A stretch of 64,000 nucleotides of DNA. Origin: Rhizomys pruinosus (lineage: Eukaryota > Chordata > Mammalia > Rodentia > Spalacidae). Numbering within the stretch: the first letter of the stretch is position 1; each line of letters opens with the position of its first letter. Below, piece after piece: positions 21,245-32,038 of the stretch. A program made the translations under genes and the position numbers. The notes under the pieces are model-generated. The model did no database searches, was not told the origin of the DNA, and saw nothing but the letters and a program-made list of their open reading frames with translations. The DNA is taken from positions 609,687 through 673,686 of the forward strand of contig VZQC01011025.1 in NCBI GenBank assembly GCA_009823505.1, written 5' to 3'.

Positions 21245-22865
21245 CTGTCTGTCTGTCTTTTTAAGACAGGGTCTCCCTTTAGTCCCAGCTGGTCTGGAGC
21301 TCACTATGTAGACCAGGCTGGCCTTGAACTCACAGAGGTCCACCTGCCTCTGCCTCCCAAGTGTGGGATTACAGGTATACACCACTAGACCCAGCTGAGT
21401 ATTGTTTTTTGAAAGGTCATGAAACATTTTATAAAATACCCACTATTAAAGGATATTATATTAGATGCTAAGGATATAAAGATTAATAATCCATGACTGC
21501 CATGGCATGGAGGTCAAAAGTAATAGTGGGTAAGAGAGAGACATATGTTCTGTACTGTACAATGGAAGTATTGCTTGCTTGTATAACTTAGCATGCCAAA
21601 ACAATGATAGAGAAATCCACCAGATACTTTATAAGGACACAGGCAGTCACAAACCTGCATTCTTCCTAGACAGTTGAGTGTGCAGGAATGACTGATTGAA
21701 TGCTTTATGCAAATGATACTCTGAACATATAAAATATCCCTATGCACATATTATACATTAAATCCTGTTATTTAAATATATTTTAATTTATTTTTATATG
21801 TATGAATGCTTCGTTTGTATGTATGTAAGTGCACCATGTTCAGACCTACAGAGACCAGAAGAGGGAGTCAGATTCCCTGGAACTGGAGCTATGGATAGTT
21901 GTTAGCTGGTATGTGAACTGAACCTGCATCCTTTGGAAGAGCAGCCACTCTCTACTTAACCACTGAGCCATCTCTCTAGCCCCAATTTTGTTGTTGTTTA
22001 AGACAGGATCTAAAAAATAAAAAAGACAGGATCTCCCTTTAGTCCCAGCTTGAACTCACTGAGATCTACCTGTCTCTGCCTCCCCGAGCACTGGGACGGC
22101 ACTAAAGACTGATTTTAGCTGCCGTGTGGGTGCTGGGAATAGAACCTAGGTTCTCTGCAAGAGCAGTCAGTGCTCTTAACCGCTGAGCCATCTTCTCTCC
22201 AGCCCCAAAGTAGAAACTTTTCATTTTGAATTGAATTACAGCCTTCACACTGGTGGGGTGGGGGTGTGGTGCTGCAGCCTGTACTCCAGAACTGGTGTTG
22301 AGAAGGATTCAAGAGTTGAAGGCCAAAGTCTGTTGTGGTTAACACCTGTAATCCCAGGCTGAAGGAGTAGGACTTCTCTGAGTTCAAGGTCAGTTCAGTC
22401 TGCAAAAGAAATGTTCCGGGGCTGGAGAGATGGCCTAGCGGTTAAGAGCGCCGACCGCTCTTACAGAGGACCCAGGTTCGATCCCCAGCACCCACATGGC
22501 GGCCGAGAACCATCTGCAACTCCAATTCCAGGAGAACTCCAGTTCCAGGGGAATCCGACACCCTCTTCTGACCTCTGCGGCATTGCACGACACGGGTGCA
22601 CAAACTTGCATGCAGACAGTACATTCATACACATACAGAAATAAATAAAATTTAAAAAAATGTTCCTAGCATTTGGGAGGCAGAAGCAGGCAGCTCTCTG
22701 AGAGTTCAAGGCCAGCCTAGTCTACGAAAAGAGTTTACTCAGTGTTTAAGAGCACTGGATGCTTGCAGAGGACACAGGTTGGATTTCTGGCCTCCACGGG
22801 CATTGTACACACTTGGTGCTCTTACACACATGCAGGCGGGGCTCACACACTTAAAAAAATGTTAA
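21245..22865. mobile_element. SINEs in HNRNPH3 intron 1
   Basis: B1 21245-21398 (-), unique 21400-21770, old B2 21775-21985 (-), B1 scrap near 22000-22095 (-), B2 head 22100-22206 (-), B1-like 22215-22400 (+), full B2 22417-22665 (+), B1 scrap 22668-22725 (+), old B2 22735-22865 (+). Confidence 0.85.
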
Positions 22866-23255
22866 GAGAAATCTGGGGATCTTTAAAACATTTCTGAACT
22901 TTCGTTTTCCAAAACTGAGGTGACTTCTCTCAGGGCCGCTTTGGGCTGCTGCCTTTCCTCGTCCACTTTCCTCTCAGGACTGAAAATCGTTTTCCATTCT
23001 TTACAGTTCAGATATTTTGTGGTGTATTTCCTTGTTTTACGGGGCTTGAAAGTCTTAACAGTTGTCACCAGTGAGTGTTTACTCTGAAGCACTAAATGGT
23101 TCTTATAAAATACAACACTGAGGTATTGGCGCCTATTAAGAAGGCAGTAAATGTCAAGTCAAACTCATGCTTAAGTTTTCATCAAATCTTTGTGTACCTA
23201 AGATTATCAGTTATGCCAATTTAAAAATAATTGTTTTTCTGTTTTGTTTTGTTTT
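22866..23255. other. Unique DNA with an unidentified 69-codon ORF
   Basis: The - strand ORF 23092-22883 is Lys/Arg/Glu-rich (KTFKPRKTRKYTTKYLNCKE, then KVDEERQQPKAALREV). I do not recognise it. It could be a retrocopy fragment or chance. Confidence 0.25.
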
Positions 23256-23403
23256 TTTTTGTCTTTTCGAGACAGGGTCTCCCTGTAGCCCCAGCTGTCC
23301 TGGAACTCACATTGTAGACCAGGCTGGCCTTGAACTCACAAAGATCCGACTGCTTCTGCCTCCCAAGTGCTAGGATTAAAGGCGTGCACCATGATGCCTG
23401 GCA
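23256..23403 (-). mobile_element. B1 SINE
   Basis: Full B1, tgtcttttcgagacaggg to the tgatgcctggc end. Confidence 0.92.
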
Positions 23404-23689
23404 TGTAATATTTTTGATACACAATATGCAAGTGGAAGAAGTATGCTCACTGCATTGTATTGCAGAATGATAGAACAGTTACAAAATGAGCAATAACACT
23501 TCTTTCTGTTGACACTTTCCTTATTATTCCTAGTCACTGGTAACCTCTAATAATCCTTCAAAAGCGAACAACTATTCACATTGTTCTTATGATTGAGATC
23601 ACGTGTTTCACTTCCCTTAGTGAAGGTAGTGTCCAGCAGATTAACCATGTTCCCAAGTATGAGAAGATTTCATGCTTTTCTGTGATGAA

Positions 23690-23990
23690 ATTGCAAGGTA
23701 ATAATTGGAAATAGCACATTTTATCAAATATTTAATTTGTTAATGAACTATTAAATTGATTCCATATTCTGTACACAGTGCTGCAATCAATAGGTGATAC
23801 ATATTTCTACCGGTATTGAATATATTTTCTTTGAGCATATATCCAGAATTGCAGTTGCATCCTTCAGAAGGTAATTCTCTTATCTTAGAGAAAATTCTAG
23901 TAACTCTGTAGGGTGCTGTTCCAATATTCATGACAAATGACAGTGTCCTTGCATGCTACACTGGCTAACATCTTCATCAGCATTTGTGTG
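23690..23990 (-). mobile_element. Old L1 fragment
   Basis: Antisense ORF2 C-terminal-type sequence: attgattccatattctgtac, then the agtgctgcaatcaataggtg and ccagaattgcagttgcatcc segments. Strongly decayed. Confidence 0.55.
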
Positions 23991-23999
23991 AAGCCCTAT

Positions 24000-25290
24000 A
24001 GGTTTTAAGTGGCATGAAAGTGGATCCTGAGTTCAAAACTCTCAATTGAAGAGCCCAGTAGATGGGGTTTATTGGGGACATTCAGCAGGACATTCTAATG
24101 CATGTTGATTTGCACATGTAAAAATACCTGGTTTTGCCTTCTCTTGGTTCCCTACTTAGAAGTATAATCACTCTGAATACGTGATAGGCTGCCATACTCT
24201 AGTTGTGGGCCACAAAGGGGGTGCCATCTCAGGCTCATTCTCTGTCTATTGAACCTGCTTGTTCTGCTGAGGTTGTTTCCTTCCTCTCTTCTCCCATTGC
24301 CTGTTTTGTTATAGGCCATGATAGAAATATATAAAAAAAGGATTCAATGTAAAAAAGAAAGTTCTAAGAAAAATCTTGCATCTTCCACTGAGCTTCCTGT
24401 AAGGCTGATCAACTGATTACCACTCGGTGATGTGGAGAGTTTAGAATGTTGCAGATGCAGAGCCTATTTACACTTTATCTTGGTTATTTTCTGCCCCCTA
24501 AACAGCTACAGCTTTCCCATCTTTGTTTTTAACTAAACATCCCCAAACTACCAGATGAAAAGACCTTTTCCAGACCATCAGATTTCAATAGTCAAAAAGC
24601 TAAGGATGTCATCTGAGACCTATAGTGGGAAACCCCTGCTTTGGCGTGAGTTGCCTACTGAATTCTTCCAACAATATTTCTGAAAGAGGTCTAGATTTAT
24701 GAGTTTTCCTTGTTCTGTTACTATAAAACTGTAAGGTAACTGTTTACTATGCTGGAACACAGTATTTAGGGGAACCTATTTCTGTGTTCCTGTGGAACAG
24801 TGACTCATATTTGATTTCAGAATAAACTATCTCTCACCGGTTGAAGTGACAAATGAATATAATGAGTCAAAGCAACAAACATGCGTCTATGAAGAGGTTA
24901 AAGTTTGCTCAAATCATTGTTTACCCATCAAGAAAAGATAATGAATAATCAACTTAATGGAAATACATTTGAAAAAGAGGATACGATAACTTATGTAAAT
25001 GAAATCTGGGCTACTTTTCTGGAGTGGTTGCAAAAGTCATNTGGATTGTTTGCTTTGATTCAACAGTCTTTGGCTTGATTGGAATTTGTGTGGCTGTAGG
25101 GTGGTGTTGTCATCCTAGCTTGTATAATAGTTGGCCCTGTTGCCACTGTGAGACTTGAGATCAGGATTTCCAAGACCACCTGAAGCACAGGTACTGGGGC
25201 ATGGGGACCTATGATTAGAGAATTCTCCCCCCAGCATAAGCCAACACCCCCCCTCCAACTAGAATGCTGAGTGTCCAAGTGGAGGATTAT
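24000..25290. other. Intron DNA without recognised features
   Basis: No SINE or exon found. There is a single N at 25041. Some of it may be old L1 or LTR sequence that I cannot assign. Confidence 0.4.
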
Positions 25291-27015
25291 TTGACGAAAC
25301 TTTCAGAAACAGTAAAAGGGAAGAGTATTGTTTTAGCTTTCCATAGAAAGCCTTTAATCTTAACAAGTCAGACATCGCAAATAAGCAAGGGAAAATGTAG
25401 CTAAACTCCCCAATCAAAAGACCATAGACTTGGAGATTGGATAAGGAAACAAAACCCAACTGTATGCTGTCTACAAGAAATTCAATCTTTACCTTCAGGA
25501 TAGGCACATTATAAGATGAAAGGAATTTGGAAAAAAAGTACTTCCAAGAAATGTTGGTACCGGTAGTAAAGAAAGCAGGTGTTGTGGTTTTAATATCAGA
25601 CAAAATAGACTCAAAGTAAAAGAATGAAATCAGAGAGAGACAAAGGTAAGGACATTACATTTTTTTTAAAGGAACAATTCACCAAAAAAATTTCACAATC
25701 ATGAATAATATATGCCACCAAAGTCTGGTGCATCAATCTTTATAAAGACAATTTTCCTGGACCACAAGGCACAGATTAACCCCAGACACTCATAGTAGGG
25801 GACTGTCCATTATCCGACTGAAGCCCTTTTGAATGATCAACCTGGTAAAGTTAGTATAACGGCAAGAGACACATCTGTACTGAATAATATGATACATGAA
25901 ATGGACCTCACAGACATCTATTGAATATTCCACCTTAATACCAGAGAATACACTTTTTTACTCAGCACCCCACAGAGAACATTCTCCAAATCGACCACAT
26001 ACTGGGACACAGAAGAACCTCCACAAATACAAAACATATTGAAATAATTTCATGCACTTATCAGACCACTAACACAATAATATTACGCTATCACATCCAG
26101 GAACAAGTCCTACTTAATCTACAAAAACACATGGAGAAAAAACAACTCACCACCTGAATTAATGAATGGGTCAAGGAAGTTAAAAGAAAGAAAAGCACAA
26201 GTCCATGGGAACTGAATGACAATGGAAATAGCGAAACAAAAAACTATGCTGATTTAACTTTAAAAACAGGTTCCTAAGAGGGTAAAATTATGCTCCTGGC
26301 GTGGCCTACTAGATAAAACATGCCAAAGGAGGCAAATGTGAGGATTGATCTAACACTGCAGCTGTAAACACTTGAGAGGACAAACAACAGATGAACCTTA
26401 ATGTAACAGCAGGAAGAAATAACAAAAATCAGGGCAGAAATCAATTGAAATAGAAACAAAACAAAACAAAAAAATGAATGATTCCAGAAGTTGGTTCTTT
26501 GAAAGAATAAACAAGATGGGCAGACCTCTATCCCATTTTCCCAAAAGAAAGAAGGAACAACTCCAAATCAGTACAATCTGTGATGAAAGGAGAACTATCA
26601 CAATTGACAATGAAAAGATCAAGAAAATCATATGGGAATATTTCAAAAATCTTTACTAAGTTAGGAAAACCTAGAAGAAATGGATGAATATCTGAAATCT
26701 TGGGAATCACCAAAGCTCAACCAAGAAGAGATCGAAAACCTAAATAGACCAATAATACAAGAAAAAGAAATAAAATCCAAAAAAAAAAAAAAAAAAAAAA
26801 AACCTCACAACTAAAAAAGCAAAGGCCCAGACAGTTTTATGTAAGAATTCTTATTTTAAAACATTTCAAAAAGACTTAAAACCATTATTCCTCAAATTGT
26901 TAAGAAGGATACAAACAGAGGGAATTCTCTCAAATTCCTTCTTATGAAGCCAGCCATCACTCTATTACCAAAACCAAGGCAAAGAATACAACCAAAAAAG
27001 AAGAACTACAGATCC
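25291..27015 (+). mobile_element. Decayed L1, ORF2 region
   Basis: Recognisable L1 ORF2 landmarks in order on + strand: ttggataaggaaacaaaacc / gctgtctacaagaaattca, catctattgaatattccacc, attctccaaatcgaccacat, ccagaagttggttctttgaa, acctagaagaaatggatga and ccatcactctattaccaaaa. Frames are broken throughout. It ends abruptly where ERV sequence begins. Confidence 0.85.
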
Positions 27016-27019
27016 ATTT

Positions 27020-27430
27020 GGTTGGGAGAAATTTGTAGAGGGAACAGAGAAGGCAAACTTCTCAGAGTCCTAGGGGTGGAGGGGGATGGAGAAAAGGCAA
27101 CCATTCAGGTCTACAACCTTAAGGTGCAGCCCCACAGGGATGGCTGGCATCCAGGGAAGCCCACGCTGGGGGGATCCCCACTGGTTACATTCAAGCATTA
27201 ACCCTCCACAAGTCTTGGAGCATTCTCCATGCCCCAGAGGCTTTTTTGATAACAAAAACGGGGGAGGTCCATGGGAAGTTGGAGGACCGCATATGCACCA
27301 GCCGGAGTTGGTCTTCTACCAGATTTTCAAGTGCCCTGACCTTATGAGTTGGGAGGGGCCACTGCTCCACCCAGACCAGAGGCCCAGGGGTCCATTGTAT
27401 AGCAGGCACAGAAGGATCAGTGCTTTAGAA
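27020..27430 (-). pseudogene. ERV reverse transcriptase, N-terminal part
   Basis: The stretches VWVEQWPLP, SPVFVIKKASGAWRMLQDL and FSIPLHP fit betaretroviral RT. There is a stop at 27193-27191 and a frame change between segments. It is truncated before the catalytic core. Confidence 0.85.
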
Positions 27431-27551
27431 TTGGGGGTGCGTCTGTGGGGTGTTTGCATCCCCCCAATAATTCCTGAGGGGGCCACAATGATCAGCAGGC
27501 TGGGACCGTTCTACCTCCTCCATATCTAAAACCTCATTATAGAAATCCTGA

Positions 27552-27803
27552 TAGGGCTGGAGAGATAGCCTAGTGGTTAAGAGCACAGACTGTTCTTGCA
27601 GAGGAACCAGGTTTGATCCCCAGGCACCACACACATTGGTGGCTGGAACCGTTTAACTCCTCCAGTTCTCAGGGGAATCCTAACACCCTCTTCTGACATC
27701 TTCAGACATTGCATTGTCACAGATACAAACAAACCTACATGCAGACAGTACATTCATACACATACAAGAATCAATAAAAAAAAAATAATAAAATAAAATA
27801 AAA
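27552..27803 (+). mobile_element. B2 SINE inserted into the ERV
   Basis: B2 with small indels and a long A-rich tail. It is bounded by a perfect 11-bp duplication agaaatcctga at 27541-27551 and 27804-27814. Confidence 0.93.
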
Positions 27804-28046
27804 AGAAATCCTGACGGTCCGTGGTGAGAAATGCCTGCGCATCCCCCAGAACGCCCTGGCCCCAAAGATTCACAGCCAGCCCTTACACCACGAGAGGGTA
27901 CACCTCCCCATGGGCACCATCAGCATCTTGCCAATGGAACCAGTCCCTAGTCTCTTGGGATTTTGATATTTCCGCCCACCCCAGAGACTTCCAGCCACTG
28001 CACCAAGGCCCACGAGTGAGGGACTTCCTCTTCTTTGAACTGTCTG

Positions 28047-28061
28047 ATCCGCCCTCGTGTC
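28047..28061 (-). other. ERV protease active-site motif, mutated
   Basis: Reads DTRAD where retroviral aspartic proteases have DTGAD. The Gly-to-Arg change would inactivate it. It follows the preceding segment QGKRFHCLI. Confidence 0.8.
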
Positions 28062-28383
28062 AATCAAACAGTGGAAGCGCTTACCCTGAATCATGATGTC
28101 CATCTTGGGTCACATGCCCGACACTATAGGCACCGTCCAGTGTGCCGAGGCCCTACCAGGTAGGGGTCCAGGCAAGTGGCACCTTCCATCCACTTTTGGT
28201 GATGGGGCTGGGGACCGCCCCTGATCTAGTTTTAACAGATTTCCTTCTAGGTCAAATTTTAAATGACAATCCATTTGTCAGTGGTATCCCTTTTTATACC
28301 GGGGGGCAGGGTGTTCAGGGAGGGGCTACAGGGTTGCCTCCTCCTTTCCTCCCACCCCATCCCTTCCACCGCTCCTGCTGAGG

Positions 28384-28425
28384 GCATTCTCTGTTCAAGT
28401 GGCCTACTTTGTCACACCCAAAGCA
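28384..28425 (-). other. Nucleocapsid zinc knuckle of the ERV
   Basis: CX2CX4HX4C with all four ligands present: C-F-G-C, H, C. This identifies the gag nucleocapsid. Confidence 0.88.
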
Positions 28426-29639
28426 TACACCCTTCTCTGCTCCCAGGGCATCAACCTGTGCCTGAGCAACCTGAAGAGAAGCCATGGCAGCAGCCAGGGC
28501 CTGTGTTCTATGAGCCTGGGTGCCAATATCTGCATGCGATGACCCAGGTCTGTAGGGTCCATTCCCTCATTCCTGCACATCTGCCAAGTGATCATCCCCA
28601 TTAGCCCCTCGCCAGACCTATATACCCTTAAGTAAGTGATCCCCTTAAGGTCCCCTGGGAGGAGTTTACATTTCTAAGTGGGTTCCACCTGATGGAATTG
28701 TAATTGCGTAGGCAAGGGCTCCTGGGGGCCCTGCTTCATTTCTGAAAGCCGGGATTCAGTGGGCCCCTCCTGTAGCCCTCACCAAGCTGCCCTCCCTGCC
28801 GCTCTCACTTGATCCCGATAGGGGGCAGGCAAGGCAGCTTGTTGAACCCCAGTGGCATATCAGTCATTGCTACAAATGCCGGAGTGATGTCCACCTGATG
28901 CTCGGCTGCCTGGTTCCTCTCTGCCTGCATGCGGCATAGAACTCCATTGTGTAGATATACCACATTTTCTCTAACCACTCAGCTGAGGGGCAAGATTCCC
29001 TGATTCTTAGGTAGGTGGTATATGTGACTTATCTAGAGCCAGGCCTAGACCTATCACCTGTTTTTTTGCCACTATCATTCTCTGCTTTCACCACTGTTGA
29101 TCATAAAGAGAGGCTTCTCTAAATAGGGCATGGGGGTAGCTTCAGGCATGGTTGTTTGCAAAGTACTCTCTTGTTTGATCAGGGTAGTAAAATGTCAGAG
29201 ATATTATCTCCTCCTTGGCCTTGGCCTCCCCAGCATAGTTTATTAACCAGTCTTCCAATCCAAGCATTGCCATCCGCGTGGCCTCTTCTTTGGATCAGAG
29301 GTCCACTTACTTAATTCTCCCCGACAGTCTAGTCACTACTGCACTGATGGTGATTTCTCACTTTCCAAAGGTTTTCTGTGTACATTCTTCATTCTTGTTA
29401 ATTCGTCCTCACCCCAAGCCTTAATCTCCTCAGTGCCTTGCCTCCCTACTTGCTTAAATTTTCCAACCCACAATATTACTCCTTTTCGCTTCCTTTTTTA
29501 TGTTTTATCACCCAACTCCCTTAAGCTACCTCCTTTCCACATAGTTCCTTCCTTGTTTCCTGTGTTGCACATGTACCCCATATTAGACACATCATACTAA
29601 AGATTTTTTTTTTAAAAAAAAAAAAAAAAATGACAGAAT

Positions 29640-29985
29640 ATATGAAATTTTGAGCTTCAGGGCTTGTTTTCCTCAGTGTGCGGATAATTGTTTTGTTTAA
29701 ATTGTTTTATTTTTCTCAATCCCATCCCTTTTTCTGCTTAGTTCATGACTTGTCATTCAGCCTGATTAATATTTCTTTGTATATGGTAACACAGCTCCAT
29801 TTACTCATATTCAGTTGTTGGACATCTAGGTTAATTCCATTTACTAGCTATTATGAATAAAATACCAATGAACAATAGATGCCCAGGTATCCCTTTTGGT
29901 TGAGGACAGACTCTTTTGGAATAGTGATATTTGGTATAGTTGTTGTGTAATATGGGCATTTTTTGTTGTTTGTTTTTTTGTTTGT
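29640..29985 (-). mobile_element. Old L1 fragment
   Basis: Antisense ORF2-end sequence: tgttggacatctaggttaat, agctattatgaataaa, gatgcccaggtatccctttt. It follows a T/A homopolymer tract at 29600-29630. Confidence 0.75.
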
Positions 29986-30049
29986 TCTTAGCCTCAGCCT
30001 TTAATGGCTGTGCTATCCTCACAGCCCAGTATGGGCGTTTTACTTGTAG

Positions 30050-30740
30050 TTTTTTTTAATTTTTTTTTTGTCTTTTCAAAACAGGGTCTCCCTGTATTCA
30101 AGCTGGCCTTTTGAAACACACAAAGAAATCCACCTGCCTCTTGCCTCCCAAGTGCTTAGGATTAAAGAGTGTACACCACCACGCTTGGCTTAAAATTTTA
30201 TTTTCATTTTTATTTAATTATTTCACTTTGGTTTTGTTGTTGTCTGTTGTTCCTTTTGTTTTGTTTGAAGATAGGGTCTCCATATAGTCCCCTCTGCTGT
30301 CCTGGATCTCACTTGTAGACCAGGTGGGCCTTAAAAATTACAGAGATGTGCCTTCGCGTAGGCCTCCCATTTCTGGGATTTAAGATGTGCACCAACCCAT
30401 AATTGGCAGTTGTTCTTTTAAATGGAAAATTACCAATTACTTGGTTGCAAGAAGTGGCCTGCATTCAGCATATATTATCAACAGCAGTGTACAGTAGTTC
30501 CCATTTTAATGGGCAGGAAGCTCCAACCTTCACTAAGAAATTATTGGCACCTGATTACTTCTGGATTAAGAAGAGTTGAGCGGGGCGTGGTGGAGCATGG
30601 CCTTTAATCCTCATCACTTGGAGCAGAGGCAGAGGTTGTTGTGCGAGTCAGGCAAGCCTGGTTCTACAGAGTGAGTTCCAGGAGACTGGGACTTCAGGAG
30701 ACCCTGTCTCAAAAGCACCAAAAAAAAAAAAAAAAAAGAG
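30050..30740. mobile_element. Three B1 elements
   Basis: B1 30063-30195 (-), older B1 30250-30410 (-), B1 30577-30740 (+). All show more 1-bp indels than average, suggesting unpolished sequence. Confidence 0.8.
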
Positions 30741-31011
30741 TTTAACTTCTTTAGGGACAAATAAAAGGAGTGTAACAAGATAGGCTGAATAGGCCCCAGT
30801 TAATATATTCTCAGCGAGAGACAGATATGTGCACAAATTTGGCTCCATAGGCTTTAACACTGCCCTCTGCCCTGGTTATAGTGGACTGATTCCAGTTTTC
30901 TGCATTGAGGATAAATCTGGATTTAGCTTTGTAGCCTACAGTTTTGTGATGGTTTGAAGTGAGAATGTCCCCCATAAGGCTTCAAGTATTCTCAACATTT
31001 CTCCAGGTTAC

Positions 31012-31867
31012 TCTATGGACTACGACTGCTCTTGCAGAGGACCCGGGTTCGATTCCCAGCACCCACATGGCGGCTAAGAACCGTCTGTAATTCCAATTCC
31101 AGGAGAACTCCAGTTCCAGGGGAATCTGAGACCCTCTTCTGACCTCCGCGGCATTGCACGACACGGGTGCACAGACATACATGCTGACAGTACATTCATA
31201 CACGTACAAAAAATAAATAAAAAAAAAATTAAAAAAAAGAAAACGTAACTTCAGCCGGGCATGGTGGCGCATGCCTTTAATCCTAGCACTTGAGAGGCAG
31301 AGGCAGGCGGATCTTTGTGAGTTCAAGGCCAGCCTGGTCTACAGAGAGAGTTCCAGGACAGCTGGGGCTACAGGGAGACCCTGTCTCCAAAAGACAAAAA
31401 AAAAAAAAAAATACATAACTTCAGATGGATATCGAAATCTGAAGAATCTTTTAAAAATGAGTGTAGAAGCAGGGTGTGGTGGTGCACACCTTTAATCTCA
31501 GCACTTGGAAGGCAGAGGCAGGCAGATCTCTGAGTTCAAGGCCAGCCTGATTTACAGAGGGAGCTCCAGGCCAGCTGGGACTAAAGGAACACCCTGTCTC
31601 AGAAATAATAAGCCATTCTGTTGTGGACTGTCGGAGGAGTCACTTTTAACTTCTGTATTTACTGTTTTAACACTCTGAGGTGTTCTCTGCTTCTCCATTA
31701 AGAGTGTATTTTAGCCGGGTGTAGTGGCGCATGCCTTTAATCCTAGCACTTGGGAGGCAGAGGCAGGAGGATCTTTGTGGGTTCAAGGCCAGCCTGGTCT
31801 ACAGAGTGAGTTCCAGGACAGCTGGGACTACAGGGAGACCCTGTCTCGAAAAGACCAAAAAAAAGAG
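31012..31867 (+). mobile_element. B2 and three B1 elements before the first HNRNPH3 coding exon
   Basis: A 5'-truncated B2 at 31018-31240, then B1 at 31255-31410, 31470-31610 and 31712-31867. All are in gene orientation. The last ends about 37 nt before the exon. Confidence 0.92.
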
Positions 31868-31903
31868 TATATTTTAACTACTTTATGTGCTTATTTCTTA
31901 TAG

Positions 31904-32038
31904 CATTTAAATCAAACAGTATTGAGATGGATTGGGTTATGAAACATAATGGTCCAAATGACGCTAGTGATGGGACAGTACGACTTCGTGGACTACCATT
32001 TGGTTGCAGCAAAGAGGAAATAGTTCAGTTCTTTCAAG
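31904..32038 (+). CDS. HNRNPH3: HNRNPH3 first coding exon
   Basis: The acceptor is the pyrimidine-rich ttatttcttatag ending at 31903. There are 23 nt of 5' UTR, then ATG at 31927-31929 and 112 coding nt to the donor gtacct at 32039. It encodes the N-terminus and the start of the first quasi-RRM (RNP2-like RLRGLPFG). A sense-strand B1 ends only about 37 nt upstream of the acceptor. Confidence 0.95.

Larger units (their letters stand above)
27016..29590 (-). mobile_element. Broken betaretrovirus-like ERV (class II/ERVK), gag-pro-pol
   Basis: On the - strand the order is gag (about 29400-28380), protease (about 28150-27870), then the start of reverse transcriptase (about 27430-27020). Capsid major-homology-like residues QGPQEP lie near 28710. 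A nucleocapsid zinc knuckle, a protease active-site region and the RT segments PVFVIKK and FSIPLHP are visible. Stops and frameshifts occur throughout. The RT catalytic YxDD region, integrase, env and LTRs are absent, so it is not functional. It sits between L1 pieces. Confidence 0.88.
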
